Part shown: piece by piece, positions 6,196-9,223 of the stretch | Layout: each line of letters opens with the position of its first letter | How positions within the stretch are numbered: position 1 is the first letter of the stretch | Assembly: GCA_002297865.1 (NCBI GenBank) | Contig: DBKX01000215.1 | Location: 774 to 9,996, forward strand | Source: Lachnoclostridium sp. UBA739 | GTDB taxonomy: Bacteria; Bacillota_A; Clostridia; Lachnospirales; Lachnospiraceae | Reading direction: 5' to 3' | Length of the DNA: 9,223 bases | Notes under the pieces: generated by a model | Database searches by the model: none | Told to the model about the DNA's origin: nothing | Seen by the model: the letters and a program-made list of their open reading frames with translations, nothing else | Program-made: the position numbers and the translations under genes

Positions 6196-6597
6196 CTACC
6201 ATACGAAAGCTAAAACTTCTCCACCAACATTCATTTTTCTTGCTTCTTTATCAGTGATAACACCTTTGTTTGTAGAGATAATTGCTACACCAAGACCACC
6301 TAATACTCTAGGAAGTTCTTCTGCGTTAGCGTACACACGAAGACCTGGTTTAGAAATTCTCTTAAGTCCAGAAATAACTTTAACGTTTTTGTCTGCACCA
6401 TATTTTAAAGTGATATGAATTGATTTGAATCCACCGATTTCTTCAATCTCATATTTTTTGATATAACCTTCTTTATATAAAATGTCCGCAATTGCTATCT
6501 TCATTTTTGAAGCAGGTACATCTACAGTATCATGTTTTGCAGTGTTTGCATTACGAATTCTTGTAAGCATATCTGCGATTGGATCACTCATTGTCAT
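6196..6597 (-). CDS. rpsH: 30S ribosomal protein S8
   Basis: A 133-residue protein that binds the central domain of 16S rRNA early in 30S assembly; in E. coli S8 is also the translational repressor of the spc operon. The N-terminal domain has [14 protein letters not shown] (5-18). The C-terminal signature, [20 protein letters not shown] (residues 112-131) followed by VW, is intact. The first ATG (6597) is 10 nt after GGAGG; a second ATG two codons later would be 16 nt away, so the first is preferred. It is unusual in being followed by a 178-nt structured gap. Confidence 0.98.
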   Translation of the reverse strand: MTMSDPIADMLTRIRNANTAKHDTVDVPASKMKIAIADILYKEGYIKKYEIEEIGGFKSIHITLKYGADKNVKVISGLKRISKPGLRVYANAEELPRVLGGLGVAIISTNKGVITDKEARKMNVGGEVLAFVW

Positions 6598-6623
6598 TGT
6601 TTGTTTGCCTCCTTCCTTTTATC

Positions 6624-6809
6624 CTACCAACTTGCTTTCTTAACACCTGGGATTTGGCCCTTGTATGCTAATTCACGGAAACAGATACGGCAGATTCCGT
6701 ATTTTCTTAAATAAGCATGTGGACGTCCACAGATTCTACAACGGCTGTATTCTCTTGTTGAGAATTTTGCTGGGCGTTGTTGTTTTACTTTCATAGAAGT
6801 TTTAGCCAT
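6624..6809 (-). CDS. rpsZ: 30S ribosomal protein S14, zinc-binding short form
   Basis: A 61-residue S14 of the short (type Z) class, located in the head of the 30S subunit. Zinc ligands are two CxxC pairs at Cys24/Cys27 (CRIC) and Cys40/Cys43 (CRIC). The C-terminus [11 protein letters not shown] is the family ending. Long zinc-free S14 proteins are about 89-101 residues and lack these cysteines. The ATG has a strong AAGGAGG upstream and lies 15 nt after the rplE stop. Many databases name this gene rpsN (type Z). Confidence 0.97.
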   Translation of the reverse strand: MAKTSMKVKQQRPAKFSTREYSRCRICGRPHAYLRKYGICRICFRELAYKGQIPGVKKASW

Positions 6810-6824
6810 GATACATCCTCCTTA

Positions 6825-7364
6825 TTATTTCTTAAATGGCATACCGAATTGTGCTAATAGTTCACGAGCTTCTTCGTCTGTTTTAGCAGTAGTTACGAAA
6901 CAAATATCCATACCACGTACTTTATCAACTTTATCGTATTCGATTTCAGGGAAGATAAGCTGTTCTTTAATGCCTAAAGAATAGTTTCCTCTACCATCGA
7001 AAGCGTTAGGATTAACACCTCTAAAGTCACGTACACGAGGTAATGCTAAGTTGATAAGACGATCAGCGAATTCATACATTCTTTCGCCTCTTAATGTTAC
7101 TTTACATCCGATTGCCATACCTTCTCTGATTTTGAAGTTCGCTACAGATTTTTTAGCTCTTGTAAGAACTACTTTCTGACCAGCGATGATTTCAAGATCT
7201 TTAACAGCAGTTTCAAGTAATTTGGAGTTATCTTTTGCTTCTCCAACACCCATGTTGATTACGATTTTATCAAGTTTAGGTACTTCCATAACGTTCTTGT
7301 ATCCAAACTTTTTAGTCATGCTTTCTACAATTTCACTTTTATAAGTTTCTTTTAATCTAGCCAC
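6825..7364 (-). CDS. rplE: 50S ribosomal protein L5
   Basis: A 179-residue 5S rRNA-binding protein of the central protuberance that contacts P-site tRNA. Family wording is clear: [19 protein letters not shown] (28-46), the segment [16 protein letters not shown], and [11 protein letters not shown] with [14 protein letters not shown]. The end is [10 protein letters not shown]. The start is a GTG (7364) followed by GCTAGATTA, giving [15 protein letters not shown] (7376-7371) is 6 nt upstream and there is no ATG nearby. It lies 20 nt after rplX. Confidence 0.97.
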   Translation of the reverse strand: MARLKETYKSEIVESMTKKFGYKNVMEVPKLDKIVINMGVGEAKDNSKLLETAVKDLEIIAGQKVVLTRAKKSVANFKIREGMAIGCKVTLRGERMYEFADRLINLALPRVRDFRGVNPNAFDGRGNYSLGIKEQLIFPEIEYDKVDKVRGMDICFVTTAKTDEEARELLAQFGMPFKK

Positions 7365-7384
7365 AACGTTACCTCCTTCCTTAA

Positions 7385-7690
7385 TTAATCAATAACTTCG
7401 CCAGTAGATTTGGCTACACGTACTTTTTTATCACCATCAAGTTTAAAACCGATTCTAGTAGCTTTACCCTTATGAGAGTACATAACGTTAGAAATGTCAA
7501 TAGCTGCTTCTTTCTTTACGATACCACCTTGAGGATTAGCTTGACTAGGTTTAGCATGTTTAGTTACTTGGTTAATACCTTCAACTATAACTTTACCTTC
7601 TTTTACGGAAAGAACTTTACCTTCTTTGCCTTTATCTTTACCAGCGATAACTTTAACCATGTCGCCTTTTTTGATCTTCATAGTTGCCAC
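7385..7690 (-). CDS. rplX: 50S ribosomal protein L24
   Basis: A 101-residue protein that starts large-subunit assembly by binding the 5' part of 23S rRNA. The KOW motif is visible at about residues 6-33 ([20 protein letters not shown]). Three in-frame starts compete: GTG 7699, GTG 7690 and ATG 7681. GGAGGT (7703-7698) lies 7 nt before the GTG at 7690, overlaps the first GTG, and gives the usual N-terminus [10 protein letters not shown], so 7690 is chosen. It lies 13 nt after rplN. Confidence 0.95.
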   Translation of the reverse strand: MATMKIKKGDMVKVIAGKDKGKEGKVLSVKEGKVIVEGINQVTKHAKPSQANPQGGIVKKEAAIDISNVMYSHKGKATRIGFKLDGDKKVRVAKSTGEVID

Positions 7691-7697
7691 TCTCGAC

Positions 7698-7703
7698 ACC
7701 TCC
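7698..7703 (-). promoter_or_regulatory. Ribosome binding site that fixes the rplX GTG start
   Basis: GGAGGT on the minus strand, 7 nt before the GTG at 7690. It overlaps the alternative GTG at 7699-7697, and the ATG at 7681 would be 16 nt away. Confidence 0.8.
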
Positions 7704-8072
7704 TTATAATACTTCTGGTGCTAATGAAACGATTTTCATGAACTGTTTTTCTCTCAATTCTCTTGCAACAGGCCCAAAGATACGAGTTCCTCTTGGGTTT
7801 TTGTCATCTTTAATGATAACAGCTGCATTTTCATCGAATCTAATATATGAACCGTCTTTACGACGTGTGCTCTTTACTGTACGAACTACAACAGCTTTTA
7901 CAACGTCACCTTTTTTTACAACTCCGCCTGGTGTTGCATCTTTGACTGTAGCAACGATAACATCACCGATTGCAGCATATCTTCTAGTAGAACCGCCTAA
8001 TACTCTAATGCAAAGTAATTCTTTCGCACCAGTATTATCAGCAACTCTTAGTCTTGATTCTTGTTGGATCAT
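7704..8072 (-). CDS. rplN: 50S ribosomal protein L14
   Basis: A 122-residue barrel protein of the large subunit at the intersubunit bridge and near the translation-factor site. The start [20 protein letters not shown] and the conserved [20 protein letters not shown] (25-44) are standard. The L14 signature falls about residues 60-86 ([20 protein letters not shown]), and the ending is [10 protein letters not shown]. An SD (AAAGGAGT) precedes the ATG. It sits between rpsQ and rplX, the classical order at the S10/spc junction, but no promoter or terminator separates it from rpsQ here (21-nt gap). Confidence 0.98.
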   Translation of the reverse strand: MIQQESRLRVADNTGAKELLCIRVLGGSTRRYAAIGDVIVATVKDATPGGVVKKGDVVKAVVVRTVKSTRRKDGSYIRFDENAAVIIKDDKNPRGTRIFGPVARELREKQFMKIVSLAPEVL

Positions 8073-8093
8073 GCTAATATACTCCTTTCAGCA

Positions 8094-8348
8094 CTATTTT
8101 GCTCTTTCAATAATTTCAACAAGTCTCCATCTCTTATCTTTAGATAATGGTCTTGTTTCCATAACTTTTACTCTATCGCCGATTTTACATTCGTTATTTT
8201 CGTCATGAGCTTTTAATTTGTAAGTTCTTTTAACGATTTTATTGTAAAGTGGATGTTTTACGTTATCTACTACTGCAACAACGATTGTTTTGTCCATTTT
8301 ATCACTTACGACTTTACCTGTACGAGTCTTTCTAAGGTTTCTTTCCAC
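8094..8348 (-). CDS. rpsQ: 30S ribosomal protein S17
   Basis: An 84-residue OB-fold protein that binds the 5' domain of 16S rRNA. Family wording: [20 protein letters not shown] (1-20), [19 protein letters not shown] (32-50) and [20 protein letters not shown] (57-76). The start is a GTG (8348) with AAGGAG 7 nt upstream; the resulting N-terminus matches the family and no ATG fits. A 52-nt gap separates it from rpmC; no structure of note is seen there. Confidence 0.97.
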   Translation of the reverse strand: MERNLRKTRTGKVVSDKMDKTIVVAVVDNVKHPLYNKIVKRTYKLKAHDENNECKIGDRVKVMETRPLSKDKRWRLVEIIERAK

Positions 8349-8400
8349 AACAATTCTCCTTTCTATTCAACTTGATATACCATTTATATGAAACGTCCAA

Positions 8401-8604
8401 TTAAGCGTTAGCTTTTGCAGAAATTACAGTCTGAATTCTAGCAATGTTTTTTCTAACTTCTTTAATTCTGCTGGTATTATCTAATTGATTTGTTGCGTTC
8501 TGGAATCTTAAATTAAAAAGTTCCTTTTTAGCAGCTACTAATTCTTCATTTAACTCAACTACTGATTTTTCATTTAATTCTTGTACGAAATTCTTACTCT
8601 TCAC
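8401..8604 (-). CDS. rpmC: 50S ribosomal protein L29
   Basis: A 67-residue two-helix protein by the peptide exit tunnel that contributes to the docking site for trigger factor and SRP. The core [20 protein letters not shown] and [20 protein letters not shown] is typical. Two in-frame GTG codons exist (8613 and 8604). GGAGGT (8617-8612) overlaps the first and is 7 nt before the second, giving [10 protein letters not shown], so 8604 is chosen. It overlaps the end of rplP by 11 nt, implying coupled translation. Confidence 0.95.
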   Translation of the reverse strand: MKSKNFVQELNEKSVVELNEELVAAKKELFNLRFQNATNQLDNTSRIKEVRKNIARIQTVISAKANA

Positions 8605-9031
8605 TGCCCGCACCTCCTTCTAAGTCTGCGCGAGAAACTACTTTACACTTAACTGGTAACTTGTGTGTAGCAAGACGTAGGGCTTCTCTTGCAACTTCTT
8701 CAGCTACTCCAGAGATTTCGAACATTACACGTCCTGGTTTAACTACAGCTACCCAGTATTCTAAGGAACCTTTACCGGAACCCATACGAGTTTCTGCTGG
8801 TTTATTTGTTACTGGCTTATCAGGGAAAATCTTAATCCATACTTTACCACCACGTTTGATGTAACGAGTCATCGCAATACGGGCAGCTTCGATTTGGTTG
8901 GACTTAATCCAGCCAGATTCTAAGGCAACAATACCATATTCGCCGTAAGAAATCTTATTTCCTCTAGTTGCTTTTCCTCTCATGGAACCACGGAACTGTT
9001 TACGACGTTTTACTCTCTTAGGCATTAACAT
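8594..9031 (-). CDS. rplP: 50S ribosomal protein L16
   Basis: A 145-residue large-subunit protein close to the A-site tRNA. N-terminal [15 protein letters not shown] is standard, and the signature [20 protein letters not shown] (65-84) followed by [16 protein letters not shown] is intact. Arg82 corresponds to the arginine that is hydroxylated in E. coli L16. The ATG at 9031 overlaps the rpsC stop as TAATG (1-nt overlap), with AAGGGAG 9 nt upstream in the end of rpsC. An ATG two codons later is possible but poorer in spacing. The acidic tail GGAGSEE overlaps the rpmC start. Confidence 0.97.
   Translation of the reverse strand: MLMPKRVKRRKQFRGSMRGKATRGNKISYGEYGIVALESGWIKSNQIEAARIAMTRYIKRGGKVWIKIFPDKPVTNKPAETRMGSGKGSLEYWVAVVKPGRVMFEISGVAEEVAREALRLATHKLPVKCKVVSRADLEGGAGSEE
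8612..8617 (-). promoter_or_regulatory. Ribosome binding site that fixes the rpmC GTG start
   Basis: GGAGGT on the minus strand within the last codons of rplP, 7 nt before the GTG at 8604. It overlaps the alternative GTG at 8613-8611. Confidence 0.8.
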
Positions 9032-9223
9032 TATTTATCGCTCCCTTCCTTTTTAACTGCTTTTGTTGGAAGAACTTCACCATGGTAAATCCAGACTTTA
9101 ACACCTGTTTTACCGTAAGTTGTATTTGCTTCTGCAAAACCGTAATCGATATCTGCACGTAGTGTCTGTAGTGGAATAGTACCTTCACTATAGAACTCTG
9201 TACGAGCCATATCAGCACCGCCT
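9031..9223 (-). CDS. rpsC: 30S ribosomal protein S3, C-terminal part (runs off the window)
   Basis: The last 63 residues of S3 with its TAA stop; the start lies beyond position 9223. S3 lines the mRNA entry channel of the 30S subunit. The visible part is the C-terminal domain: [20 protein letters not shown], then [20 protein letters not shown] and [12 protein letters not shown], ending KKEGSDK. This is the family's most conserved C-terminal block. The frame has one leftover base at 9223. It overlaps rplP by 1 nt. A different minus-strand frame is open over the same bases, but its product resembles nothing and it is discarded. Confidence 0.96.
   Translation of the reverse strand, partial: GGADMARTEFYSEGTIPLQTLRADIDYGFAEANTTYGKTGVKVWIYHGEVLPTKAVKKEGSDK

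Noticed and set aside
7684..8208. A 174-codon open frame on the plus strand opposite rplN and the end of rpsQ
   Set aside because: It is antisense to well-conserved ribosomal genes, has no good SD, and its translation is a low-complexity Ser/Thr/Leu-rich sequence typical of a reverse-strand shadow.
8349..8400. TTGGAC and a TATATC-like motif in the rpmC-rpsQ gap as a promoter
   Set aside because: Spacing and hexamers both match poorly (15 or 17 nt with 4 of 6 at best), inside a tightly coupled operon.
9018..9218. A 66-codon minus-strand frame overlapping the rpsC end
   Set aside because: The neighbouring frame encodes the conserved S3 C-terminus exactly; this one resembles nothing.
1..9223. 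Mobile elements, CRISPR arrays, tRNA/rRNA genes, toxin-antitoxin or defence genes
   Set aside because: None seen on either strand: no regularly spaced repeats, no transposase-like frames, no tRNA cloverleaf; the coding content is fully explained by the r-protein cluster.

Overview
The window is one continuous stretch of the S10/spc ribosomal-protein supercluster, read entirely on the minus strand (transcription runs from position 9223 towards 1). The DNA is AT-rich. The S14 and L36 proteins are zinc-binding forms, adenylate kinase has a four-cysteine lid, and a small KOW protein sits between map and infA. Gene order and protein wording point to a Gram-positive Clostridia, most likely Lachnospiraceae. 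The family is an inference from sequence style, not from a search.

Layout in transcription order: the 3' end of rpsC, then rplP, rpmC, rpsQ, rplN, rplX, rplE, rpsZ (zinc-type S14) and rpsH. A 178-nt structured spacer follows, then rplF, rplR, rpsE, rpmD, rplO and secY. After an 84-nt gap that holds a 20-bp hairpin come adk, map, the KOW-domain RNA-binding gene and infA. A terminator-like hairpin and a good candidate promoter then lead into rpmJ (37 codons). The last 242 nt (positions 1-242) have no convincing gene and are rich in inverted repeats; this is probably the 5' leader of rpsM, which would begin just outside the window.

The genes work together. Ribosomal proteins of both subunits are made from one polycistronic message, together with the SecY channel that receives exported nascent chains, the methionine aminopeptidase that trims them, adenylate kinase for nucleotide balance, and initiation factor IF-1. 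Most genes are separated by 2-30 nt or overlap (rpsC/rplP by 1 nt, rplP/rpmC by 11 nt), with strong Shine-Dalgarno (SD) sequences, as expected for translational coupling. Four genes appear to start with GTG (rpmC, rpsQ, rplX, rplE).

The coding content is ordinary and conserved; I found no new enzymatic, defence or mobile system. The parts worth a second look are the non-coding breaks: 1-242, 357-488, 2453-2537 and 6018-6195. There the otherwise compact operon opens up and carries strong inverted repeats and promoter-like motifs.
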